DNA of 10,391 nt from Candidatus Gastranaerophilales bacterium (GTDB lineage Bacteria; Cyanobacteriota; Vampirovibrionia; Gastranaerophilales; Gastranaerophilaceae). The DNA lies in assembly GCA_021201175.1 (NCBI GenBank), contig JAJQFK010000289.1, forward strand, positions 1-10,391. Reading direction: 5' to 3'. Below the pieces are notes generated by a model that did no database searches, was not told the DNA's origin, and saw only the letters and a program-made list of their open reading frames with translations. Positions within the stretch are counted from its first letter, which is position 1, and every line of letters starts with the position of its first letter. This document shows positions 1-6,656 of this stretch, in pieces. Made by a program: the position numbers and the translations under genes.

Positions 1-27
1 ATATAACATGTATTGATGTGAAGGTAT

Positions 28-33
28 AAAGGA
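28..33 (+). promoter_or_regulatory. Ribosome binding site of gene A
   Basis: AAAGGA lies 12 nt before the ATG at 46. The same core precedes both following genes, which supports the start chosen here. Spacing is on the long side. Confidence 0.5.
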
Positions 34-45
34 TTGTAATTATTT

Positions 46-2367
46 ATGACAAAAATAAATAGTTCAGGAGAAGTTAATCAAAAACAGCAGGAAGTCGCTC
101 AAAAGCAGCAGGAAGTTAGTACAAATCAAGAAGAAGTTTCCATAATTAATACGGAAAGTGAAAGTTCCAATCAGGAAAAAATAACACTTGATTCTGAATC
201 TGCAAGCGCACAAAGTGAATTATCCACTACACAAGAAGCTGTAACGACTGCGCAAACAAATTTATCTAATGCGCAGACTGCACTTTCCAGTGCAATGAGT
301 ATACCTGTAAAAGAAATAGAAAATGAAGACGGAACAATAACTTATGATTCGTCTGAACGCGACAGCGCAATTGCAAAAGCACAATCAGAACTCAATGCTG
401 CGCAAGAAGAATTAGAGAAAGCAACTTCGGAAAATAAACAGGCGCAAGAAAAATTAGACAGCCTTCAAGACCAAATTGAATCTATACAAACCGCACTGGA
501 GGAAATTGATACAAAGAAAGCAGATGCACAATCTTCTTTAGAATCGGCACAGAGCGAACTTGAAGCTGCTCAGGCTGAATTACAAGAACTTGAAAACAGC
601 GAAATGTTAAACGAAGATGACGATTCTGATGAAATGTCCTTAATATTAAATGATGACAGTATTGATATTGATTCAATTAAAGATATGACAGATGACGAAT
701 TAGAAGAATTAAATGATAAAATTAAAAGTATACTTGCCGGTAATACTGATGGTGAAATATCGGAAGATACTTTAAAAGAATACGCAGAAAAAAATAATGT
801 TAATATAGATGATACTGAATTACTTGCTGATACTTTAAATGATTTAATAAAAGATGAAAAATACAGAAAAGTTGTAGATCAGGACAGCGACGATGAAATA
901 AGCGATGCAGAGCTGGAAAAATTCTTAGATATAGTTAAAGAATATGACGAAGATTCCGATACATTAACAACCGAAGATTTATTATCTGCTGCAAAAGATA
1001 TAGAAGCAGGAACTTTCCGCTATGCAACAGAAGAAGAAATAAAAGAAACAATAGGAGAAACTCCGCAAGCAGATGCGGCAGGAACTACATCTTCTGCGGG
1101 AGGTGTAGGATATAGCGGCGGTACAACGTCAAATCCTAACGGAATTACAAGTCTTCCCACTGATGAAGATAAAGAAGCGGAAATAAATGACAGTTTAGAT
1201 ACCGCTAAAAATGACCTGTCAGAAAAAGAAACGGCATTAAGCGATATTCTTAACGGTAATAATGAAGAAATAGAAGCATTAAAGGAAGATTCCGAAAATA
1301 AATATAATTCATATCTCGACGCTTTGAAAGAAAAAGATCCCGAATATGCAGAAAAAGTTAATAGTTTGAAAACTCAAATAGATGAAAGAGAAGAACAACT
1401 TGATACAGTAGAACAAAAAATTTCAGATAAAACAACAAGCGTATCTGACTTAAAACAGCAGTACGAAAACGCTGTTTTAAAACGTGAAAGTTTAGAAACA
1501 ATATTAGAAACGCTGCAAGAATCAGATTCTCCTGACAGCGAAACAATAGAAGAATTAGAAAAAGCGATTTCAGCTGCTAAAGAAGAAGAAAATGAACTTT
1601 ATGCAAAATGGCAAGCAGCAGAAGCAGAACTGGAAGAACTGGAAACCGAAAAAACAAATTTAACAAACGGCACAGATGAAATAGTCGGGTTAACAGACTT
1701 AAAGAGCCAAATGTCAACTCTGAATAGCGAAATAGCAGCAAAATATCCTGATGAAATAGCCGAACTGCAAGAAGCTTATACAAGTTCTAAATCTAAATAT
1801 GATTCAGAAAAAGACTCTGCTATAGAAACAGCGGAAAAAGATATCCAAAGCGCACAAAATACAATAAATGATTTAAATGCGCAAAAAACAGAACTTGAAA
1901 TTGAAAAAGATGTAAAGAAATATACATCTTCCGGTGAACTCGGAGCCGAAGTGCTTGAATTTGCAAGTAAGTTTCTCAACAATTCAGAAAGTCAGGTAGA
2001 AGCTTCATGCGGATATAATTTGCCGGATGGATTGTGGTGTGCGGCGTTTGTTAAATATGTACTTACACAAACTTACGGAGATGAGCTGCCGAGTTGGTAT
2101 ACAAGCTGCAATTATAATTCATGTTCAGAAGTTTTAGCGGCAGCGCAGAATAACGGTTGTGCATTTACAGATGCAAGTCAGGCGCAAGCAGGCGATATTA
2201 TTATCTTTAATACAAGCCGCGGTAATGCACGACATATCGGTTTTGTTGAAAAGGTAGAAAATGGAGTGATATATACAATTGAAGGTAATACCGGAAATGG
2301 TATTGTCGGAGAAAATACATATCAGGTCAGTTCTTCAAGCGTAAATTCATTTATAAGAATTCAATAA
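46..2367 (+). CDS. Coiled-coil protein with EF-hand-like region and C-terminal CHAP peptidoglycan hydrolase domain (gene A)
   Basis: A 773-residue protein, probably a cell-wall amidase or endopeptidase on a very long coiled-coil carrier. Seen in order: Gln/Glu-rich heptads (about 10-30); a Glu/Ala/Gln coiled coil shared with the next gene (about 30-180); an acidic region with one perfect EF-hand loop (278-289) and a poorer one at 301-311; a Gly/Ser/Thr linker (about 340-366); a second long coiled coil (about 372-627); and a CHAP domain (about 630-773). Likely catalytic residues are Cys665 in LWCAAFV, His730 in RHIGFV and Glu746/Asn748 in TIEGN. CHAP enzymes cut peptidoglycan amide bonds, but the exact bond cannot be read from sequence. 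No signal peptide, lipobox or membrane helix is visible. The ATG is the only reasonable start: an in-frame TAA lies at 37-39 and AAAGGA lies 12 nt upstream. It is first of three related genes. An effector, autolysin or phage-like lysin are all possible roles. Confidence 0.85.
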   Translation: MTKINSSGEVNQKQQEVAQKQQEVSTNQEEVSIINTESESSNQEKITLDSESASAQSELSTTQEAVTTAQTNLSNAQTALSSAMSIPVKEIENEDGTITYDSSERDSAIAKAQSELNAAQEELEKATSENKQAQEKLDSLQDQIESIQTALEEIDTKKADAQSSLESAQSELEAAQAELQELENSEMLNEDDDSDEMSLILNDDSIDIDSIKDMTDDELEELNDKIKSILAGNTDGEISEDTLKEYAEKNNVNIDDTELLADTLNDLIKDEKYRKVVDQDSDDEISDAELEKFLDIVKEYDEDSDTLTTEDLLSAAKDIEAGTFRYATEEEIKETIGETPQADAAGTTSSAGGVGYSGGTTSNPNGITSLPTDEDKEAEINDSLDTAKNDLSEKETALSDILNGNNEEIEALKEDSENKYNSYLDALKEKDPEYAEKVNSLKTQIDEREEQLDTVEQKISDKTTSVSDLKQQYENAVLKRESLETILETLQESDSPDSETIEELEKAISAAKEEENELYAKWQAAEAELEELETEKTNLTNGTDEIVGLTDLKSQMSTLNSEIAAKYPDEIAELQEAYTSSKSKYDSEKDSAIETAEKDIQSAQNTINDLNAQKTELEIEKDVKKYTSSGELGAEVLEFASKFLNNSESQVEASCGYNLPDGLWCAAFVKYVLTQTYGDELPSWYTSCNYNSCSEVLAAAQNNGCAFTDASQAQAGDIIIFNTSRGNARHIGFVEKVENGVIYTIEGNTGNGIVGENTYQVSSSSVNSFIRIQ
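79..120 (+). repeat. Two tandem 21-nt units encoding a Q-K-Q-Q-E-V heptad
   Basis: Two adjacent 21-nt units (79-99 and 100-120) differ at only a few bases and encode QKQQEVA and QKQQEVS, residues 12-25 of gene A. The 7-residue period matches coiled-coil heptads, so this looks like local heptad duplication. Confidence 0.7.
238..570 (+). repeat. Coiled-coil segment duplicated in gene B, copy 1
   Basis: Encodes residues 65-175 of gene A. Aligned without gaps to residues 70-180 of gene B (2592-2924) it differs at 14 of 111 positions by my count. The DNA is also nearly the same: 292-353 matches 2646-2707 over 62 nt without a mismatch, and after one mismatch 20 more bases match. The segment predicts as two long helices joined by a short turn-rich tip (NEDGTITYDSSERD). 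Confidence 0.9.
877..912 (+). other. EF-hand-type calcium-binding loop in gene A
   Basis: Encodes DQDSDDEISDAE (residues 278-289). Asp is at loop positions 1, 3 and 5, Ile at 8 and Glu at 12, which is the canonical EF-hand ligand pattern. It is followed by a helix-like stretch (LEKFLDIV) and then a shorter, imperfect Asp-rich loop at residues 301-311. A further degenerate Asp/Gly loop lies at about residues 231-242. Calcium binding is inferred from the pattern only. Confidence 0.65.
1159..1926 (+). repeat. Diverged copy of the ~255-residue coiled-coil module in gene A
   Basis: Residues about 372-627 of gene A follow the same plan as the two modules of gene C: an opening heptad stretch, a short NG turn, long helices, an acidic Ser/Asp break, and a closing helix ending in KKY just before the enzyme domain. 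Identity at residue level is low and I aligned it by eye, so common origin is likely but unproven. Confidence 0.5.
1933..2367 (+). other. CHAP domain of gene A
   Basis: Residues 630-773. The order is Cys665 in a WCAAFV context, a Gly-Asp-Ile-Ile strand (716-719), His730, then an I-E-G-N motif (745-748), as in CHAP/NlpC-like amidohydrolases. Extra cysteines (655, 688, 693, 705) occur near the active site, whereas the rest of the protein has none. Confidence 0.85.
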
Positions 2368-2370
2368 GAT

Positions 2371-2377
2371 AAAAGGA
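2371..2377 (+). promoter_or_regulatory. Ribosome binding site of gene B
   Basis: AAAAGGA ends 7 nt before the ATG at 2385, inside the 17-nt gap after gene A's TAA. The tight spacing supports co-transcription of genes A and B. Confidence 0.65.
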
Positions 2378-2384
2378 ATATAAA

Positions 2385-3881
2385 ATGAGTATAGAAGATA
2401 TCTTAAAAGGAATAATCTTCGGAAATGGCAGTCAGGCACAAAATGCAGTTATTGAAAATCAGCAGAAAGTAAATCAAGAGCAGGAAAATCTCTCTGTAAT
2501 TGATACAGAGAGGGAAAGTTCCTCGCAAGAAAAAGCAACACTTGATTCAGAAGCATCAGATGCACAAAGTGAATTGTCTATAACACGGGAAGCTGTAACA
2601 ACGGCGCAAACAAATTTATCTAATGCGCAGACTGCACTCTCAGAAGCAATGAGTATACCTGTAAAAGAAATAGAAAATGAAGACGGAACAATAACTTATG
2701 ATTCGTCGGAACGCGACAGCGCAATTGCGCAAGCACAGGCAGAACTCAATGCAGCACAAGAAGCATTAGAGAAAGCAACTTCTGAAAACGAACATGCGCA
2801 GGAACAATTAGACAGCCTTCAAGAACAGATTGAGTCTATACAAACCGCACTTGATGAAATTGCTGCAAAGAAAACAGATGCACAATCATCTTTAGAAACT
2901 GCGCAGAGGGAACTTGAAGCAGCTAAAGAGGAAGCGGAAAGAATTGAACAAGAGAATCAAGAACAACAGGAAGAATCAAACAATGAACAGGATTTAAATT
3001 CCGGTTTGTTAGAAAATTTTAGTAATAGTATTACATTAATTAAAAATTTTCTTGGCTTGACAAAAGAAATGACAGAAGATGAAAAAACTGATATTACAAA
3101 AAATGCACAAATTCTGTTAGATTCTGATTCTTATTCCGAAGAGGAAATAGAAAATGCTAAAAATGAAATATCAAAAATAACACGAAGCAGGAATAATTAT
3201 GTTAATGATGAAGAAACTCAAAGGTACATAAATCTGGCTCAAAGCGTATCTAATTTAAATGGTGAACAAACAGAAGATGAAAAAAATTCCATAAGAGATG
3301 AAGTAATAGATATTTTAAAAGAAAAAAATATAGAAAACGGATCAACTGAACGAACAGCCAATGCTGTAGCGCAGGCATACAAAGAAATTGGTATTGCTGA
3401 AGATGGTGATAACACCGGAGAACCATTAAAATATGGTGGCAGAAGCGGTGATGCGTGGTGTGCAAGTTTCGTTTCATGGTTATACGGCGATGGTCAAAAC
3501 AGTGATAATTCTGATACATTTGACTATCAAATTGCAGTAAGATACTTAAAACAGGACGCAGCAAATGCCGGATATTACTCAGAAGTCGGGACTTATGAAC
3601 CTTCTGCCGGTGATATTATGATTCAAACATCAAACGGAGCTTCGCATACCGGTCTGGTAATAAAAACTGATGATGAATACGTTTATACAATAGAAGGTAA
3701 CGCAAATGATGCGGTAAGAGCCAGAAAATACAAAAAAGACGGCGAACAATACCAAAAAATTTCAGGTTATATAAGAATGAATGAATGGACCGGCGGTGAA
3801 GCAAGCCATACTTCATATGATTATTTATCCGATTCTCAATATATTGATATGGATGAAGAAAATGAAGATAAAACAGTATAA
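2385..3881 (+). CDS. Coiled-coil protein with C-terminal CHAP amidase/peptidase domain (gene B)
   Basis: A 498-residue paralogue of gene A. Residues about 30-200 are a Glu/Gln/Ala coiled coil, of which 70-180 are nearly identical to gene A. Residues 205-320 are an acidic helical region in which a TEDEK motif occurs twice (230-234 and 296-300). The CHAP domain spans about 321-465. Its entry (Ala-rich helix, EIGIAEDGDN, YGG, DAWCASFVSW) resembles phage-type CHAP amidases; likely catalytic residues are Cys359, His421 and Glu437/Asn439. A 30-residue acidic tail (ending NEDKTV) follows the domain and has no counterpart in gene A. The first residues (MSIEDILKGIIFGNG) are too short and too acidic to be a signal peptide, and no membrane helix is seen. 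It lacks the second coiled-coil module of gene A. Cleavage of peptidoglycan peptide or amide bonds is inferred from family; the specific bond is unknown. Confidence 0.85.
   Translation: MSIEDILKGIIFGNGSQAQNAVIENQQKVNQEQENLSVIDTERESSSQEKATLDSEASDAQSELSITREAVTTAQTNLSNAQTALSEAMSIPVKEIENEDGTITYDSSERDSAIAQAQAELNAAQEALEKATSENEHAQEQLDSLQEQIESIQTALDEIAAKKTDAQSSLETAQRELEAAKEEAERIEQENQEQQEESNNEQDLNSGLLENFSNSITLIKNFLGLTKEMTEDEKTDITKNAQILLDSDSYSEEEIENAKNEISKITRSRNNYVNDEETQRYINLAQSVSNLNGEQTEDEKNSIRDEVIDILKEKNIENGSTERTANAVAQAYKEIGIAEDGDNTGEPLKYGGRSGDAWCASFVSWLYGDGQNSDNSDTFDYQIAVRYLKQDAANAGYYSEVGTYEPSAGDIMIQTSNGASHTGLVIKTDDEYVYTIEGNANDAVRARKYKKDGEQYQKISGYIRMNEWTGGEASHTSYDYLSDSQYIDMDEENEDKTV
2592..2924 (+). 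repeat. Coiled-coil segment duplicated from gene A, copy 2
   Basis: Encodes residues 70-180 of gene B and corresponds to 238-570. Flanking sequence on both sides diverges much faster, including the catalytic domains, so this block is unusually conserved between the two genes. Confidence 0.9.
3345..3794 (+). other. CHAP domain of gene B
   Basis: Residues about 321-470, with Cys359 (DAWCASFV), a GDIMI strand (409-413), His421 (SHTGLV) and the TIEGN motif (435-439). The T-I-E-G-N motif is identical in gene A, while most of the surrounding domain differs. Confidence 0.85.
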
Positions 3882-3897
3882 CAAATATGTCATTAAG

Positions 3898-3903
3898 AAA
3901 GGA
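3898..3903 (+). promoter_or_regulatory. Ribosome binding site of gene C
   Basis: AAAGGA lies 15 nt before the ATG at 3919. An in-frame TAA at 3907-3909 rules out any earlier start, so the ATG stands despite the long spacer. Confidence 0.45.
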
Positions 3904-3918
3904 CAATAAGAATATTAA

Positions 3919-6528
3919 ATGGGAGTACACAATACAGGACAATCAGGAGAGCTAAAATACGGATTCATAGCTTATCTGAAAGAAAATACGGATTATTCAG
4001 TTAATTCCGCGGCAGATGTAGATTCTTTAATATTTGAATATGATGAAGAATATAAAGACTATCTTACAGATGAGTGTGGAGTTGATTCTTCTTATCTTGA
4101 TTCAAAAACTATAAATGAAATAATAGATATGGATTTTGGAACCGGACAAATATCCGAAATTGACTCTTGTTCTGATTCTTTTGTAAAATCTGAAGATGAA
4201 ACAGGCGATGTTGATATATCAGATGACACAGATAGTTCCGCCGGAATATCAGATGAATCCGGAACAGAAAATTCGGCGGGAAGAACAACCGGAAAAACTA
4301 CAGGAAATTCTTCAAAATCTTATGATACATCCAAACTGTCCGGTATGACACTTTCAGAATTAGAAACAGAAAAAACATCGCAAGAAGGTCAATTAAATTC
4401 AGCAAGAGAAGCTGTTAATGCCGTATATAACGGTACTAATTCAAATGTGCAGGCTGCTGAAACCAAAGAACAAGAAGCATTAGAAGCATATAATCAGGCT
4501 GTACAAGAAGATGAAAATATTTCAGAAGATTTAAAACAGCGAAGAACAGATAATTTAGAAGCAATTTCAACAAAAGAAAGTGAAATAGATAATTTAAATG
4601 TATCAATAAATGATAAAGAAAGTGAAATAACTTCAAAAAACAGTGATAAAACAGCGGAAGAATCAAATCTTAGTGCATTAAAATCTTCTCTTTCTTCGCT
4701 TCAAAGCCAATCCTCCGAAGATTCAGAAGTACAACAAGCAATAAATAATCAAATAGCTCAGGTACAAAAGCAAATATCAGCTTCTGAAGACAATATAAAA
4801 ACATTAACATCGGAAATAGAAACATTAGAAGCAGAAAAAGCGGAACTTGAAGAAAATCTGAGCACTGCGGAAGGTGAATTAGAAACATTAGAAAAAGAAA
4901 AAACTGAAATAGAAAAAGAAATAAGCGAGAACTGCGGACAACAGACTCAAGAAGCTATGGACGCATATAATGCGGCAAAAGAAAATACACAAGCCGTTAA
5001 GACATCGGAACTTTCAACTGCAAAAGGTAATGTAAGCAATCTGGAAAGTTATATAGACAGTATAAATAATCAAATCAATGAAAAGAAAGCGGAAGAAACA
5101 AAAAAGAATTATTCCGTAAGTGCAGCTAATACTGATTCAACGGATAGTGCTGCAAATAGTTCAGGTGTGTCCGGTTCATCGGGAGGCGGCGGTGTATCCG
5201 GTTCTTCCGGAGGTTCCGGTGTATCCGGTTCTTCTTCAAAAAGTTCTTCAACATCGGCTAGTGAAGTTCTTAAAGAATTAGAAAAAGAAAAAACAGAAAA
5301 AGAACAAGAATTAAATACTGCATTAGATGAAGTAAATGCAGTTTATGACGGTACAAACTCAAATGTCAAGGAGGCAGAAGCCAAAGCGGACGACGCTAAA
5401 AAAGCTTATGACAATGCAGTTTCTGCGGATGGGAATATTACTGCCGATATAAAACAGCAAAGAACAGAAAATCTGGAAGCAATTTCAACAAAAGAAAATG
5501 ATATAGACGAAATAAATGTCAATATTAATAACATCGATATACAAATTTTCTTAAAAGAGCAAGAAATAGAAGCGGCAAATTCCAATCTTACTGCATTAAA
5601 TACAGCCCTAACAGACCTGCAAGAAAATTCCTCTGACAGTGATAAAATTTCAGAAGTAAAAAAACTGATTAAAACAGCTGAAGAAGAAATCAGCAAATTA
5701 AATGAAGAATTAGAAGCATTAAAAAAGCAAAAGGAAACTTACCAAAGTGATTTAGATACAGCGCAAAGTGATTTGGATACTCTTAAAGATGAAAAATCAA
5801 AAATTGAAGATACAATTCTTTCTAACTGTTCGGATACAACCAAATCTGCACTTGAAGCATATAACGAGGCAAAAAACAACGCAGAATCCGTTAAAGAGTC
5901 AGAACTTAAAAAAGCAAACAGCGGCTTGAATAGTGCAAAATCTGATTTAACAAGTATAAATAGTCAAATTAACGAAAAAAATTCAGAAGTTACTACAAAA
6001 AAATATTCTGCTATATGTACTTCATTAGATGAGGATTTAGTCGCCGGTTTAGATGCCGCACTGGGTGACGGTTTCTGTGCAAGATTAGAAGAATTATGCA
6101 CTAATGTTGGTTGTAGTCCGGAAGATTTACTCGGAGTAATGTATAGTGAATCCGGATTAAATCCGTCAGCCCAAAATGCTAATGGCGGAGCAACCGGTTT
6201 AATCCAATTTTTACCGACAACAGCATCAGGACTTGGAACTTCTACTTCCGCACTAAAAAATATGTCTGCAATTGAGCAGTTGGACTATGTTGAACAATTC
6301 CTGTTAAATAATAAAAGTTATGCAGGCGGCGAACTTGACGGTGGAACATTATATGCTCTTGTATTCTTACCTGCATATGCAAGTCAAGAAGTTTTATGTT
6401 CGCAGGGAAGCATATATTACAGTTCAAATTCCGGACTTGATTTAGATGGCGACGGTTCAATTACCAAAACCGATCTCGCAAACAGAGTACAAAGTCTTTA
6501 TCAAACTGTTGTAAGCACCTATACATAA
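3919..6528 (+). CDS. Coiled-coil tandem-module protein with C-terminal lytic transglycosylase (SLT) domain (gene C)
   Basis: An 869-residue protein, probably a lytic transglycosylase that cuts the MurNAc-GlcNAc bond of the glycan strand. Seen in order: an acidic Tyr-containing N-terminal region (1-92) unlike genes A and B; a Ser/Thr/Asp/Gly linker (93-138); coiled-coil module 1 (139-399); a Ser/Gly linker (400-446); module 2 (447-696); and the SLT domain (about 700-869). Motifs are Glu744 in MYSESGLNP (predicted catalytic acid), GATGLIQF (757-764), a LYALVFLPAYA stretch (811-821), and a perfect Ca-binding loop at 841-852. This order, including a C-terminal NxGLDxxxDGxIT segment, resembles lytic transglycosylases found in phage virion and tail proteins, as I recall that family. 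No signal peptide or membrane segment is seen. It lies 37 nt after gene B and is the last member of the cassette. Confidence 0.85.
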   Translation: MGVHNTGQSGELKYGFIAYLKENTDYSVNSAADVDSLIFEYDEEYKDYLTDECGVDSSYLDSKTINEIIDMDFGTGQISEIDSCSDSFVKSEDETGDVDISDDTDSSAGISDESGTENSAGRTTGKTTGNSSKSYDTSKLSGMTLSELETEKTSQEGQLNSAREAVNAVYNGTNSNVQAAETKEQEALEAYNQAVQEDENISEDLKQRRTDNLEAISTKESEIDNLNVSINDKESEITSKNSDKTAEESNLSALKSSLSSLQSQSSEDSEVQQAINNQIAQVQKQISASEDNIKTLTSEIETLEAEKAELEENLSTAEGELETLEKEKTEIEKEISENCGQQTQEAMDAYNAAKENTQAVKTSELSTAKGNVSNLESYIDSINNQINEKKAEETKKNYSVSAANTDSTDSAANSSGVSGSSGGGGVSGSSGGSGVSGSSSKSSSTSASEVLKELEKEKTEKEQELNTALDEVNAVYDGTNSNVKEAEAKADDAKKAYDNAVSADGNITADIKQQRTENLEAISTKENDIDEINVNINNIDIQIFLKEQEIEAANSNLTALNTALTDLQENSSDSDKISEVKKLIKTAEEEISKLNEELEALKKQKETYQSDLDTAQSDLDTLKDEKSKIEDTILSNCSDTTKSALEAYNEAKNNAESVKESELKKANSGLNSAKSDLTSINSQINEKNSEVTTKKYSAICTSLDEDLVAGLDAALGDGFCARLEELCTNVGCSPEDLLGVMYSESGLNPSAQNANGGATGLIQFLPTTASGLGTSTSALKNMSAIEQLDYVEQFLLNNKSYAGGELDGGTLYALVFLPAYASQEVLCSQGSIYYSSNSGLDLDGDGSITKTDLANRVQSLYQTVVSTYT
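4333..5115 (+). repeat. Coiled-coil module, copy 1 (gene C)
   Basis: Encodes residues 139-399. Anchors shared with copy 2 are VNAVYNGTNSNV (166-177), LEAISTKE (213-220), a single Cys339 in SENC, AYNAAKEN (349-356) and INNQINEK closing the module (382-389). About eight residues longer than copy 2 between the NGTNSNV and AYN anchors. Confidence 0.85.
5164..5234 (+). repeat. 27-nt tandem repeats coding a V-S-G-S-S-G-G linker
   Basis: Units start at 5164, 5191 and 5218, so the period is exactly 27 nt (9 residues). The last two share a perfect 17-nt core (5191-5207 and 5218-5234); the first differs at two bases. They encode the Ser/Gly linker between the two coiled-coil modules of gene C. Confidence 0.8.
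5257..6006 (+). repeat. Coiled-coil module, copy 2 (gene C)
   Basis: Encodes residues 447-696, matching copy 1 at VNAVYDGTNSNV (472-483), LEAISTKE (519-526), Cys637 in SNC, AYNEAKNN (647-654) and INSQINEK (680-687). It ends in KKYS directly before the SLT domain. Confidence 0.85.
6016..6528 (+). other. SLT lytic transglycosylase domain of gene C
   Basis: Residues about 700-869. Contains the E-S-G-L-N-P catalytic motif with Glu744, the GATGLIQF substrate-cleft motif, and a typical helical tail. Confidence 0.85.
6439..6474 (+). other. Calcium-binding loop in the SLT domain of gene C
   Basis: Encodes DLDGDGSITKTD (residues 841-852): Asp at 1, 3, 5 and 12, Gly at 6, Ile at 8. This is the EF-hand/dockerin ligand pattern and sits about 100 residues after the catalytic Glu. 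Confidence 0.7.
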
Positions 6529-6656
6529 TTTCCGCAACGCATTTTCTTATCACGAATGAAAGCCGGTAAAAATTAATGACAGACTGCATGAAATGAACTT
6601 GCAATACTGGATTAAATAATACCTTTGTGTTAGATTAGAAAAAAACGGGTATTATT
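6529..6656. other. Spacer between the hydrolase cassette and metG
   Basis: 128 nt without a coding signal. I see no GC-rich hairpin followed by a T-run. TTGCAA at 6599-6604 could be a -35 box, but no good -10 lies at 16-18 nt. A transcription start for metG is expected here from the change of function, not from a clear motif. Confidence 0.5.

Noticed and set aside
3250..3942. Open minus-strand frames of about 100 codons opposite genes B and C (also shorter ones opposite genes A and C, metG and prfB)
   Set aside because: They lie wholly opposite strongly supported genes, have Leu/His/Phe-rich low-complexity composition typical of antisense reading of Glu/Lys/Gln-rich coiled coils, and lack domains.
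46..6528. RTX-type (GGxGxD) repeats that would show type I secretion
   Set aside because: The Asp/Gly-rich motifs are single EF-hand-type loops; no tandem nonapeptide GGxGxD array is present.
6529..6656. Rho-independent terminator after the hydrolase cassette
   Set aside because: Only very short inverted pairs (such as TGCA/TGCA around 6586-6604) are present and no T-run follows.
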